This document shows, one piece after another, positions 30,016-42,100 of a stretch of DNA of 64,000 nt. The first letter of the stretch is position 1. Each line of letters opens with the position of its first letter. The position numbers were made by a program, and so were the translations under genes. Source of the DNA: Tillandsia leiboldiana (lineage: Eukaryota; Streptophyta; Magnoliopsida; Poales; Bromeliaceae); contig CM055067.1 in assembly GCA_029204045.2 (NCBI GenBank), positions 26,548,838 through 26,612,837 of the forward strand, in the 5' to 3' direction. The notes beneath the pieces were generated by a model. That model saw nothing but the letters and a program-made list of their open reading frames with translations. It had not been told where the DNA came from and searched no databases.

Positions 30016-30642
30016 TTCTTTTTAATCTTTTGTTTTGCAGGTTTTAGTCTTAGTTCTTACTATTTTCGAACTTTTTAACTCCCTTTTATTTTTGTAATTT
30101 TGGCTATGTTTACTGACAAAAAGGGGGAGAGAGATATGAACAATGGTTTGTGAGAACTTTGGGACACTAAAACTTGGAGGTAAGTATACAACAACTTTGG
30201 TTTTGTACTGTGAATAAATGCATGCCTCAAACTATTCGACTAACTATTTGGGCATGTAATATTACTAACAAGTTGTTGTTGACTAACAAACTTATGACAT
30301 TTGAATTTTAATACTTAGAAGATATGTCTCTTTCTGATTGGTATTTTAATACATATCTGATTTTATAAATGTCATGGTGAGTATAAACCCTATCTCTCTG
30401 TTTGGTTTTTGAATGCTAAAATTCTTGAGGTATCTAACGATTTCTCTTGTCAAGAATTATTTCTTTTGCAGAGAGTACAGATGTGTAAGTCTAGAGTCTG
30501 TTTTAGGAGTTTATCTTGTGTATTCATTTTTGTTTGGATCTCAAATGTAAATTTTTGTTGTATGGTGATAGCAACAAAAATATCTTTTTGAATTTTCTTA
30601 AGTGGATTTATGTTTTGTCATGAAACCGCCAAAGGGGGAGAT
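30016..30642 (+). other. Copia-B 3' non-coding region with purine tracts
   Basis: Purine tract at 30118-30134 and terminal polypurine tract AAAGGGGGAGA at 30631-30641 abutting the LTR. No ORF of note. Confidence 0.7.
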
Positions 30643-31284
30643 TGTTAAGGAATTTGTTTTGGCGTATTTCGTGAAAGTGGTTAAGTCTTGAAGATTGAAG
30701 ATGACGAAGCTTGGATCATATACCTCAATCTCAAGAAAGAAGAATTCAAAAGGATCAGGTACGTTTAACTAAATAAGGTTGGTGATCCGAATACTTCTTA
30801 TAGTGTATAAACACTTGGATGGATTTTTAATCGCATAAAAATTAAAAACTGGACATGTTATATGTTCAGGATTCGAATCAGGGTACTGCAGTCTGGACCC
30901 CGAACATAGGGTAGTTCATGCGCAAATCCAGTCCGGAACACATCTGCTTCAGTCCGGACCCCGAACGTGGATTTTGCAGAAATCGCATGAACAGTCCGGA
31001 CCGTGGTTACTTCAGTCCGGACCCCGAATGTGGTTTTCTGGAAAAATTCTGTTTAATGACGACAGTCCGGATCGCACTAATTCCAGTCCGGACCGTCGAC
31101 CTAAAAACTTCCAAATAAGGTTAGTTTTTGATTCTTATCCTCTTCCAATGGTTTCTAACCTATAAATAAACCCTACGATTCATCTTTTAGGGTAATCCAA
31201 AATACGGTCGAAAAAGAGAAAAATCCACCTATAGAGAAGAAAGGAAATAACTAGATTTAATTCTATGTTTCTTCATCTATATTA

Positions 31285-31337
31285 ATTAATTTGATTCTAG
31301 GTTTTCAAACTCAGATTTTGAGTAGAATCAAATTAAT
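31285..31337 (+). other. Leader inverted repeat in copia-B
   Basis: ATTAATTTGATTCTA (31285-31299) pairs perfectly with 31323-31337. Relative to copia-A, position 4 of the left arm is A instead of G and the partner base is T instead of C, so pairing is preserved by a paired change. The downstream competing helix (GAATACTTAGAT with ATCTAAGTATTC) is identical. Confidence 0.7.
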
Positions 31338-31428
31338 GAATACTTAGATGGTATTTCCGATCTATCTTTGATCTAAGTATTCGGCAGATCATCACCACCA
31401 ACAAAACAACGATTTTCCCCAAAATCGG

Positions 31429-31600
31429 CGCGTGGATTCGCGTGGCCTTGTGGATTCAAGGAGCTACCGCTCTCGTGGATTCGGAGCGAGGTACGTTCGT
31501 GTGATCGAGACGTACTACCAGGTGGAGACCGTGGATTCGGTCAGACGTCGTGGACTCGACGTTGGACGCCGTGGATTCGGCGTTGGACGCACATCGTGGA
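31429..31600 (+). repeat. Micro-hairpin row in copia-B LTR
   Basis: Constant TGGATT/TGGACT loops with paired arms CGCG/CGCG (31429), CCTTG/CAAGG (31446), GACCG/CGGTC (31527), ACGTCG/CGACGT (31545), ACGCCG/CGGCGT (31566). The fourth unit has the loop TGTGAT but keeps TCG/CGA arms. Confidence 0.7.
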
Positions 31601-31615
31601 TTCGAGGCGCGTTGT

Positions 31616-31620
31616 GGAGC
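31616..31620. other. Target site duplication of gypsy-3, left
   Basis: GGAGC here and at 43213-43217 flanks gypsy-3 exactly. Joining across it restores collinearity with copia-A LTR around 12690. Confidence 0.93.
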
Positions 31621-31672
31621 TGTCACGCCCCGGGGTCAAAACTGCGACCCGGGCCCGCCAACAGATCCGCCA

Positions 31673-31693
31673 CCTATGCCAAATCCGCATAGG
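31673..31693 (-). other. U5 hairpin of gypsy-3
   Basis: CCTATGC (31673-31679) pairs with GCATAGG (31687-31693); same in the 5' LTR at 39194-39214. The adjacent terminal hairpin is intact in the 5' LTR (GGGGTCG with CGACCC) and has one G-to-A change at 31638 in this copy. Confidence 0.6.
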
Positions 31694-34600
31694 CGAAGCG
31701 TCCAACCTGCAAGGAAAGTGCTATAGCTAAACAGATATCAGAGCTAAAAATAAAAATCTGCTGTATAACCAAAATCAATCACTGTACAACTGGAAATAAA
31801 ACAACACTGTCCGCCTCCCAAAATAATAATAAAACAATATCCTCAAATACAAGCTCTGAACTCAAACGGGAGGTAACTCCAATAAATACAACAGTGTACA
31901 GTCTCTCAATACAAAATATCCTCACTACAACAGTCTCTCAAAAGAGGAAAAAGAAACAAGTAATCTACTGATGATCTCCTCTGAAGGGGTACCGCTACTC
32001 TCCAACGACGGGTAGGGATCTAGCTCGCGACTCCCTCGCCTCGATCAACAACCGCAGAGTCAGCAACACCCGCTAAGACTGTGCAAAACAAAGGAGAGGA
32101 AAGAAAAGGGGGGGAACCCCCAATGGGTGTGAGAACTACACCAAAAAGGGAGTTCTCAGTGGGAACCACCGCCAGACCCGACGGTCTGCCCACCAAGTCC
32201 TCAAGAGACAAAAACTAACCCGAGTCATAAGACTGAAATGAGTAAACTGGAGACTCTCAATAGCTACCATGCCCCTATCTAAAGGCAAAAGGGGGAGAAC
32301 CAAACAGTGGTATGCAACCACTAGCACATGAAGTGCACAATCGACCCAATCGAGCTGACTGCCACATCTGGTCCAGTCAAACCTGCGCCCACCTACAACC
32401 ACCTCCCGCTGACGGGCAGGAATTACGTAGGGCGTCCAAACGGTCTAACTCGCTATCGAGTAGTGGCTCACGCAGGCTATGGTTAAAATCCACGCTCTCT
32501 CTCAGAACGGATAGAATCATGATGCTCAACCTCTCACACAGCGGTCAAAGTACTCTCAACGACACGGGACCACCGTCAACCAGACGGCTCTCAATAATAC
32601 TAGCACTGATCTAAACTCAACTACCAGTCTGCACTCGGCCCCCAGGCACGAGTGTAACAATAAAAGTATTTGACCGAAATAAACCCAATCGAATGAACCG
32701 GTATAAAACCCGGTACTGCCTGCTCTGTCACCAATCTCCCGAACTCAGTATCTCCACTGTCCAAATGACCGGAACCCAACACGGTCTGACCGGCACCCAA
32801 CACGGTCTGACCGGAACCCAACACGGTCTGAAGCCTACTCCGGAGCGGCACTCGAGGGGAGCTACCCACACGAGTAAAGCATCTCTGTCATCAATATCAC
32901 CAGTATCTCTAAATAGCAGGACTTTGATCATCAATCTGATCAAAGTGGGAAAACTCAACCACCAAGGAAAGACCCGACCTCAATCGGATGCAACAGAACG
33001 ATAAGTGGGAAACTCCATCCACTAAAGAAACTGATACCCAATCAGGTGCGTAGAGAAACATCCGGTCAACCGCCCAATATCCGCGGTTGCCGCAAAGCCC
33101 CACAACTAAGCCAACCTGTCCCAGACACGAAGTCCTGACTACCCTATCCAGACCCCTGCTCGAACCCGAGCAACACTGACCACTTGACTAGCAAAGGCGG
33201 AGAAAGGAAAAGCATGGTTTCTCCTAAGTCAAGTTCCCATAAGTATTGCAGCAGTAAAAGATGGCCTAACTACATGACCATACAAGCATGCAAATGTCCT
33301 CAAGGAAATAAAGGGGGGTAAAGCATAATAATAGATCCATTAGGAATAAACAACATGCCGGAATCCCAAAAACTAGACCTGTCCACAATCCAGGGTCCAG
33401 CAACAGAATGATCATAATAACTCCTCAGAGTACAAATCGGCACATAGCTACGACATCCTGTCCCAAAGCATAAACCAACCACATGAAAGGCTATGTGCTA
33501 AAATGGCATGTTACATAATCTCATAGGGTAACATTATCCTAGGTAAGCTTACACTAATCATCACATAGATGTCCAAGTCCTGCAAGTCCTCAGTATACCT
33601 CATAAATACTATTCTTGCAATCATTTATACAAATATCATTATCAAGCTTACCTACTTACCAACATAAACCATGTACCCTAAACATGCATGCATCAGTCAT
33701 AGAGGGGTGACATCCCCACAAGTGCACTTATATTTGCCACAACATACTCATTGCCTTAAACAGTTACTGATATTAAGCTTACCCACCTGAAGCGCTTAAA
33801 CTAAGGCAAACCTGAAGTCGGTGAAGTGTGCAGACGCTCACAGTCCAAATTCCGCCGAAACTGCATCCTCGGTGCACGTCGCGAAAGCCTCGACTCCCAA
33901 CAGCTGAAAGTACCCCGAAATCAAAGTCTGCAGATCCAACGGGTCCAGCAACACTTGCAAACACCCCTGGGTACAACAATAAGGCCCAACATTACACTTT
34001 TATTCCAAAATTAACCAAGTATACACAGTCTGAAAATCAGTCCCAAAGCCGTGCCTATTTCACCTGCCGAAAGTGCCCAGAAAAATCCAATAAAAATATC
34101 ACAGCAATCCTCGCGTCGATACCTTCGAAACGAGTACCTGCACGTCCAATTCCGAGCCCCGTAGGCCGAGTTACAAATTCCACAGTACAGGTGCGCAAAA
34201 CCACACAGCAACATAACTGTAATTCCATTTACAGATAAGGGGAAGAACATATACCTTCGGGCAAAACTCAGAAAAATCCAATAAAAATACTGTGATATTC
34301 CTTGCGCCGAGTAGATGAAAAAAGTGTATAAGCACGTCGTCAAACGATGCCAGGTTGCGGAGATAATGCCGAAAGACCAAGCCGCTGTCCAAATCCCCTT
34401 CACAGAAATGGGGTCACAGTAAGCTCAAACAAACACCTCGAAAAGAGCGAAATGAGGGAAAGCTGAAAATACCAAGATCGTAGATCTGTCCGTTCCGAAT
34501 CCAGCGGCGAAGAAATCACTCGAAAAGGTGGTCGGAGTAGGCCGGGGGAGCTCGCGCACCGAAACGCGACGAAGGGGAACCCAAAAGGACGAGCATCGCG

Positions 34601-34762
34601 CCGCGCCGTAAAAATGGAAACCTCGATAAGCGTGCCACCAAAAATCTCAAAACTTTGCAGAAAGATGCAGCCAAGCTCGGGGATCATCTTTGCTGAAGGC
34701 ATCCTGGCGAGAGGAGGCTCGGAAATGGCGGAAAAAGGTGAAAGAAGGAAGCTCGGATCGCT

Positions 34763-34769
34763 TTATATA
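34763..34769 (-). promoter_or_regulatory. TATA box of gypsy-3 3' LTR
   Basis: The minus strand reads GCCTATATAAAGCG. Two TTTCGGGCTGCTACAGTG elements lie about 75-115 bp upstream. The 5' LTR copy at 42284-42290 would drive the element. Confidence 0.8.
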
Positions 34770-35691
34770 GGCTGCAGAAACAAATCGAAAAATACCGAAC
34801 ATGTCCCAATTTCCGGGCGCAGGGAACTTTCGGGCGCGCACTGTAGCAGCCCGAAAGATCACTGTAGCAGCCCGAAACTGCCCTGGGCCTCCACGTCGCC
34901 CGCCCAAACAGGCGACAGCACTCCGGACCGTCCACTGCACGACACGTGGCTCACTGCACAGCCGACACGTGGCACGCACCCAGTCAACGCGTCGCTGCCA
35001 CGCCCACGTGCGCGCTGTCAGCGCCGCCTGCGCCCCCCTGCCAGGCACGCGCCCCGAGGCCACCCACACACACACCGTGGACCCGGTCCACAGCACCGTC
35101 AAATCATAAGCCGCCACGTGTCACCCTCCGGTCCACCATGCACCGCGCCTTTTCCCGTGGACCGCGCCCCCGCGTCGGCCCAACTGGGATCCGCCACGTG
35201 GCCCGCGACCGGTGCACGCTCCCCCCGGTGGACCGCGCACCTGCCCGCGCCTGCCCGCGCCGCGCTCCGCCGCTGCTGCCGCTGCCCGCCGCCGCCGCCG
35301 TCGCCGGAAACACTGTTCCGGCCATGAACAGTAATTTTACTGTAGCAACCTCTGAAAAATGCATGTAAATAGCCCATTTTGACCGTTTTCGCGCGCTGAG
35401 TCCAAATCCGGAGTCCGATTTGCCAAATTCCAATTCTAAAAATTGCCGAAGGCATCCGGAAGGGTGTTCCTTGGTCCAAACTTCGCACTGAGTCCCTTTT
35501 TAATATCCATTGCGCGCGGAACCACTTCTAGACTTTCGACGGGGTCATCAGACTACTCTCGTGATCCATTTAACACACATAGTCCACCCCTAATGTCCAA
35601 TTGGTGCACAAATCCCACCAACAGGCCACATAGGCCTCCGGAAGCTGTAGATGAAACAGTGCTCCAAAAGTGGGAGTTTCGGGTCTTCACA

Positions 35692-35703
35692 TCCTCCCCC
35701 ACT
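35692..35703 (-). other. Polypurine tract of gypsy-3
   Basis: The minus strand reads AGTGGGGGAGGA directly before the 3' LTR, preceded by TTCGAGGACGAAACTTTC. Confidence 0.88.
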
Positions 35704-36480
35704 AAAGAAAGTTTCGTCCTCGAAACTAGCTCAAATCCACCAAGAGTCACAAATACCACGGGTAGGTATCCATCAATAACGCCTCCAGCTCCCGAAACAC
35801 CACTCTCCCCGTGATTACTCCCCACCAACCACAACAACAAGTACGGCATGGCCCGATGTGCAATTCTCTCATCACTCGAGCCAGAAATCGCAACGGGCGT
35901 CCCTCGTACTCCAACAATCACAGATCTCTAAAGGGGCAAGTCAATCACGGGCGAGGGATCCAAAAGCAAAACACTCCTGAGCTGAGACGTGAAATAACAC
36001 AGAGGCTCCATCAAGAGCTGGGGGAAACAGAATAACCATCCGTGCAACACGCACCAAACCACCTCCTGGTGTCAATCTCAACAAGGCGACCCGAAGCATA
36101 CCCACACATTCATCCAATGAAGAAAAGAATCCAATAGCTGGGGTCTTCACTCGGTTACTTCCCGATCCAAAATCACCCGAGTGGCCTACTCAACCACGGG
36201 CTATCCTCAAGAGGGATCCTCAAGAGACACAATCTCATGCCACAATTGGTCACTCAACATGCCAACATAACCCCAACAGACCCACGGGTCGAAGCCGATC
36301 TCTCAACTAATAAGGACACCCTGACGGGGACCAAACCGTCAGTGAACGCGACTGAAAACTGACTCAAAAGGCGATCATAAAGCTGATGCCCAAACTCGCG
36401 GTCAAAAATCCGAACCAACAACGACAATCCGCAAAAAATCCCACTCAAGATGCTGAGTAATCAGAACTGATAGCCAAGCA
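35704..36480 (-). pseudogene. Gypsy-3 pol C-terminal remnant
   Basis: Same block as gypsy-1 16485-17150 and gypsy-E 52180-52860. A minus frame contains MPYLLLWLVGSNHGES, resembling the polyprotein tail. Stops and frame changes throughout. Confidence 0.45.
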
Positions 36481-36699
36481 GGCATGGCCTACGCCCAGGT
36501 ACATCAATCAAAGCTGGAAATAAAAGGCGTACTGAAAGGCTCAACTGTGGAATCCAAGCTGCCTGCAAACAGCGGTACATCCTACCACAAGACTCATAGG
36601 GTTGGACTAATGAAGTGTGGACCGAAGATCAACCCACTGTAACTCTACCGCCACAATGGGAGGCATCACTAAAACACACAATTCCATCTCCCAACACTG

Positions 36700-37146
36700 G
36701 AAACACTAGCATTGGCGCTAGTATCAGTCACATTATCCATTGGCCATGCTCTTCCGGCACTGCTAAGTCTAAGAAACTCCTCACCTCAAGGATAAATGTC
36801 GGTTTCAGCCAAACTTGGATAACCTCCATTTGGGCGGACTCCACCGCCGCTCCAAAGGCTAGAATAAGGTGACTCAAGAAGGCATGCACTTGGAGCAAAA
36901 CTTGTACCTCAATAACTTGGCACACCACTTCATCCACACGGGCATGCTAGCACTTCCACAAAGTGCTCCTCGTGCTCCAAGTCGCTCTGGGAGTAAAGCA
37001 AAATATCCTCGGGAAACACCACTCCCAGTCCGTCCAAGTACAACTGGGACATACGATTCCTCGGATCTTGAAGTCAACAGGGCATTCGTCATTCCATTGG
37101 GCCTCGCTATAAACTCATAATGCCCCCACCGTGTCCTGAACGCCAT
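36700..37146 (-). pseudogene. Gypsy-3 reverse transcriptase remnant
   Basis: Minus strand from 37146: AFRTRWGHYEF then a degraded version of the PFGLTNAP motif, matching the middle of gypsy RT (compare AFRIRYGHYEFTVMPFGLTN in gypsy-C at about 45136). The following codons in shifted frames keep traces of the strand that normally carries the FIDD motif, but it reads FPED, so catalytic residues are lost. Confidence 0.65.
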
Positions 37147-37282
37147 CTAGGCGAGGTCCTCGGCTGTCTAATTCCAAGTAGGTACTCGCATCATACACTC
37201 ATTGCCGGAGTATAACTCCATCAGAAGGTCCTAGACACCACCCGGACCTGTCTACACTCGAACCATAAAAGGACCCTCACAT

Positions 37283-37330
37283 TCGTGTATCAACGACGTG
37301 GCATCACCACCGTATACCAACGGCGTGGCA
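37283..37330 (-). repeat. Vestige of the 27-bp repeat in gypsy-3
   Basis: Fewer than two units (GGCATCACCACCGT and CCAACGGCGTGGC). It lies inside remnant pol sequence and shows the likely unexpanded state of the arrays at 17213 and 52908. Confidence 0.75.
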
Positions 37331-38560
37331 CTAGGTCAAACAGACCCCTCGATCCATCAGATCCTGCAACTGTGCCATCAGCTCTCTCAGCTCTACCGGC
37401 GATATCCAATGAGGTGCTATCCAGGGTGGCGCGGTTCCCCGAACCACGTCAAACGCAATCTCTATCTCCCTAACCGGCGGCATTACCAACAACTAAGGTG
37501 AAATCACACCCGGGATCTCGTGGGCAACAGAGATATCCCCGCGTCCCGGTGCCGCCGTAAGCACCTCTCACCCTGTCGCCAAAACCTGAGTGCTCTAACA
37601 ATCTCAACAAGCAAGCCTCCTTTTGTCTGCCTTGCCGAAGATCAAAGTCCTCTCTCGCCGCAGTCAAACATTCTGTGGCATTGTGCCAAACAATCTCAAG
37701 CACAAGGTCGAAACACCGAATTGCTACAATTCCCAATAATTCTGCCGGTAACTCGCGGTCTCGGCCACACTGGACATGATCCAAAAGCCTCCTCCACGTG
37801 CACAACAACAACAGGAACCTGTACCTCTAGTGCACGTGGTAACAAATCTGCCTCTAGCCCATGCAAGAGTGGAACATGCTCTAACTCCGACTACTGTGGT
37901 GAAATCCCACCTGCGACACTCAATCCACTACCGTGGCGCCCTCCAACTGGGCGGCACAGATTCATCCGCTCAAAGCAAGTGGTTGTCGCTCAATCTGCCT
38001 GAAAATCAGGACTATCACTAGGAAGCACGACCCCTGTCTCTGATCACATTGAGGCGACGAATAAGGTCCTCCGCAGATAACGAATCCACGCTACCGCTGT
38101 GCCACTCTGATATGAATACTGATGCTGCCATCGGGGTCCACCCGACTTCTGACATCTCGGGAACTCGTTATCCAGGAAAAAGAAATCAGACATGCCCCTG
38201 CCGGCCGATCTGTCCTCCATCACCCGGCGCCAAGCGCCAAAATCCAGAACTCACCTCTGGCGGCAGATCCCTATCCAAAGGAACTGCAATGCCACGCTCC
38301 ATACATAATGCCTACTTCAAAGAGGCGTCCAAATCTACAATGGAGGGACTGAATAACAGAAAGGTGTCCTGGCGCAATCCACTCCCAGTCTCATATATCC
38401 TATGCGCCTCGTCCCTCGAATCTGGAGCGCGCAGTTCAACAACTGCATACACTCTCTAGCACAGGGAGGCTCTCAATTAATCACTCCATCACCACCAACC
38501 ACGACTCTGCCTCCAAAGGCTCCAAACTCAACCTTACGAGTCGGGGTGGTTCATCTGCCA
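37331..38560 (-). other. Gypsy-3 decayed internal region
   Basis: Matches the gag-protease stretch of related elements only in patches. Short ORFs on both strands have no recognisable motif. No functional gene seen. Confidence 0.5.
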
Positions 38561-38800
38561 AATCTGGCTCAATAGATCGATCATGTCCCACAGCTCCTCT
38601 GTCGTCAACTATCCACCCTGCCTCGGTGCCTCGGCACTAAACATTGGCACGGAGGGGGTTACTCAGTGCTCCGACAACTGTGTCACCAAGACCAGCTGCT
38701 TACTATGTCGCTGATACGCCTCTGACAATCCTGTCATCTGGGTCCGGAGTTCTCTGACCTCAATCCGGGTATCCGGCCCAAAACCAACTGCTTAAGCTCA
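38560..38800 (-). pseudogene. Gypsy-3 gag N-terminal remnant
   Basis: Minus-strand frames give QMTGLSEAYQRHSKQLVLV, a heptad-like gag N-terminal stretch, followed by stops. It is 340-580 bp from the PBS, as expected for gag. Confidence 0.45.
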
Positions 38801-39120
38801 ACTGCTATGACAGGATGCACACGGGTCAAAACCCAGCGTCGGGGAGACACCGCTCGCCACGACGAAACAACAAAACAGCACACAACAACGCTCGACCCAA
38901 TCCAGCGAAAGTCTAAAGCATGTCACCCGTTCCACAGCATTATGTTGTCTGCAGCCAACATAATCACTTAGGAGAATAAACATGCCAATCACTCCTCCCG
39001 TCCCTTGGGAGAGGTATAAAACTCAATCAGGACTCTCGCTATAATCACGACTCTCACGAAGTCAACCAAGGGTCAAACCATAAGCCTAGGGTTTCTAAGT
39101 CCACCATGACCTACAACCTA

Positions 39121-39133
39121 GGCTCTGATACCA
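39121..39133 (-). other. Primer binding site of gypsy-3
   Basis: The minus strand reads TGGTATCAGAGCC, 8 nt inside the 5' LTR boundary at 39142. Confidence 0.93.
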
Positions 39134-39141
39134 CTCTAATC

Positions 39142-42100
39142 TGTCACGCCCCGGGGTCGAAACTGCGACCCGGGCCCGCCAACAGATCCGCCACCTATGC
39201 CAAATCCGCATAGGCGAAGCGTCCAACCTGCAAGGAAAGTGCTATAGCTAAACAGATATCAGAGCTAAAAATAAAAATCTGCTGTATAACCAAAATCAAT
39301 CACTGTACAACTGGAAATAAAACAACACTGTCCGCCTCCCAAAATAATAATAAAACAATATCCTCAAATACAAGCTCTGAACTCAAACGGGAGGTAACTC
39401 CAATAAATACAACAGTGTACAGTCTCTCAATACAAAATATCCTCACTACAACAGTCTCTCAAAAGAGGAAAAAGAAACAAGTAATCTACTGATGATCTCC
39501 TCTGAAGGGGTACCGCTACTCTCCAACGACGGGTAGGGATCTAGCTCGCGACTCCCTCGCCTCGATCAACAACCGCAGAGTCAGCAACACCCGCTAAGAC
39601 TCTGCAAAACAAAGGAGAGGAAAGAAAAGGGGGGGAACCCCCAATGGGTTTGAGAACTACACCAAAAAGGGAGTTCTCAGTGGGTACCACCGCCAGACCC
39701 GACGGTCTGCCCACCAAGTCCTCAAGAGACAAAAACTAACCCGAGTCATAAGACTGAAATGAGTAAACTGGAGACTCTCAATAGCTACCATGCCCCTATC
39801 TAAAGGCAAAAGGGGGAGAACCAAATAGTGGTATGCAACCACTAGCACATGAAGTGCACAATCGACCCAATCGAGCTAACTGCCACATCTGGCCCAGTCA
39901 AACCTGCGCCCACCTACAACCACCTCCCGCTGACGGGCAGGAATTACGTAGGGCGTCCAAACGGTCTAACTCGCTACCGAGTAGTGGCTCATGCAGGCTA
40001 TGGTCAAAATCCACTCTCTCTCTCAGAACGGATAGAATCATGATGCTCAACCTCTCACACAGCGGTCAAAGTACTCTCAACGACACGGGACCACCGTCAA
40101 CCAGACGGCTCTCAATAATACTAGCACTGATCTAAACTCAACTACCAGTCTGCACTCGGCCCCCAGGCACGAGTGTAACAATAAAAGTATTTGACCGAAA
40201 TAAACCCAATCGAATGAACCGGTATAAAACTCGGTACTGCCTGCTCTGTCACCAATCTCCCGAACTCAGTATCTCCACTGTCCAAATGACCGGAACCCAA
40301 CACGGTCTGACCGGCACCCGACACGGTCTGACCGGAACCCAACACGGTCTGAAGCCTACTCCGGAGTGGCACTCGAGGGGAGCTACCCACACGAGTAAAG
40401 CATCTCTGTCATCAATATCACCAGTATCTCTAAATAGCAGGACTTTGATCATCAATCTGATCAAAGTGGGAAAACTCAACCACCAAGGAAAGACCCGACC
40501 TCAATCGGATGCAACAGAACGATAAGTGGGAAACTACATCCACTAAAGAAACTGATACCCAATCAGGTGCGTAGAGAAACATCCGGTCAACCGCCCAATA
40601 TCCGCGGTTGCCGCAAAGCCCCACAACTAAGCCAACCTGTCCCAGACACGAAGTCCTGACTACCCTATCCAGACCCCTGCTCGAACCCGAGCAACACTGA
40701 CCACTTGACTAGCAAAGGCGGAGAAAGGAAAAGCATGGTTTCTCCTAAGTCAAGTTCCCATAAGTAGTGCAGCAGTAAAAAATGGCCTAACTACATGACC
40801 ATACAAGCATGCAAATGTCCTCAAGGAAATAAAGGGGGGTAAAGCATAATAATAGATCCATTAGGAATAAACAACATGCCGGAATCCCAAAAACTAGACC
40901 TGTCCACAATCCAGGGTCCAGCAACAGAATGATCATAATAACTCCTCAGAGTACAAATCGGCACATAGCTACGACATCCTGTCCCAAAGCATAAACCAAC
41001 CACATGAAAGGCTATGTGCTAAAATGGCATGTTACATAATCTCATAGGGTAACATTATCCTAGGTAAGCTTACACTAATCATCACATAGATGTCCAAGTC
41101 CTGCAAGTCCTCAGTATACCTCATAAATACTATTCTTGCAATCATTTATACAAATATCATTATCAAGCTTACCTACTTACCAACATAAACCATGTACCCT
41201 AAACATGCATGCATCAGTCATAGAGGGGTGACATCCCCACAAGTGCACTTATATTTGCCACAACATACTCATTGCCTTAAAGAGTTACTGATATTAAGCT
41301 TACCCACCTGAAGCGCTTAAACCAAGGCAAACCTGAAGTCGGTGAAGTGTGCAGACGCTCACAGTCCAAATTCCGCCGAAACTGCATCATCGGTGCACGT
41401 CGCGAAAGCCTCGACTCCCAACAGCTGAAAGTACCCCGAAATCAAAGTCTGCAGATCCAACGGGTCCAGCAACACTTGCAAACACCCCTGGGTACAACAA
41501 TAAGGCCCAACATTACACTTTTATTCTAAAATTAACCAAGTATACACAGTCTGAAAATCAGTCCCAAAGCCGTGCTTATTTCACCTGCCGAAAGTGCCCA
41601 GAAAAATCCAATAAAAATATCACAGCAATCCTCGCGTCGATACCTTCGAAACGAGTACCTGGAAGTCCAATTCCGAGCCCCGTAGGCCGAGTTACAAATT
41701 CCACAGTACAGGTGCGCAAAACCACACAGCAACATAACTGTAATTCCATTTACAGATAAGGGGAAGAACATATACCTTCGAGAAAAACTCAGAAAAATCC
41801 AATAAAAATACGGTGATATTCCTTGCGCCGAGTAGATGAAAAAAGTGTATAAGCACGTCGTCAAACGATGCCCGGTTGCGGAGATAACGCCGAAAGACCA
41901 AGCCGCTGTCCAAATCCCCTTCACAGAAATGGGGTCACAGTAAGCTCGAACAAACACCTCGAAAAGCGCGAAATGAGGGAAAGCTGAAAATACCAAGCTC
42001 GTAGATCTGTCCGTCGCGAATCCAGCGGCGAAGAAATCACTCGAAAAGGTGGTCGGAGTAGGCCGGGGGAGCTCGCGCACCGAAACGCGACGAAGGGGAA

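Larger units (their letters stand above)
30643..31620 (+). mobile_element. Copia-B 3' LTR, left part
   Basis: Starts TGTTAAGG. U3 carries AGTCCGGACCCCGAA-type motifs (30890-31100) in place of GATCCGGATC. TATAAATAA at 31161-31169. Inverted repeat 31285-31299 with 31323-31337. Micro-hairpin row 31429-31600. Cut at 31620 by gypsy-3; continues at 43218. Confidence 0.9.
31621..35691 (-). mobile_element. Gypsy-3 3' LTR (4071 bp)
   Basis: Bounded by TGTCACGCCCCGGGG and GGGTCTTCACA. Sense features: E2F-like TTTCGCGC (35387-35394), CACGTGG motifs (34930-35200), promoter-proximal CTGTAGCAGCCCGAAA pair (34842-34877, plus-strand reading), TATATAAAG (34763-34769), donor-like site (33786), the block CTCGAGGGGAGCTACCCAC (about 32852-32870), triplicated CACGGTCTGACCGG (32765-32830), acceptor-like site (31707) and U5 hairpins. 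Confidence 0.93.
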
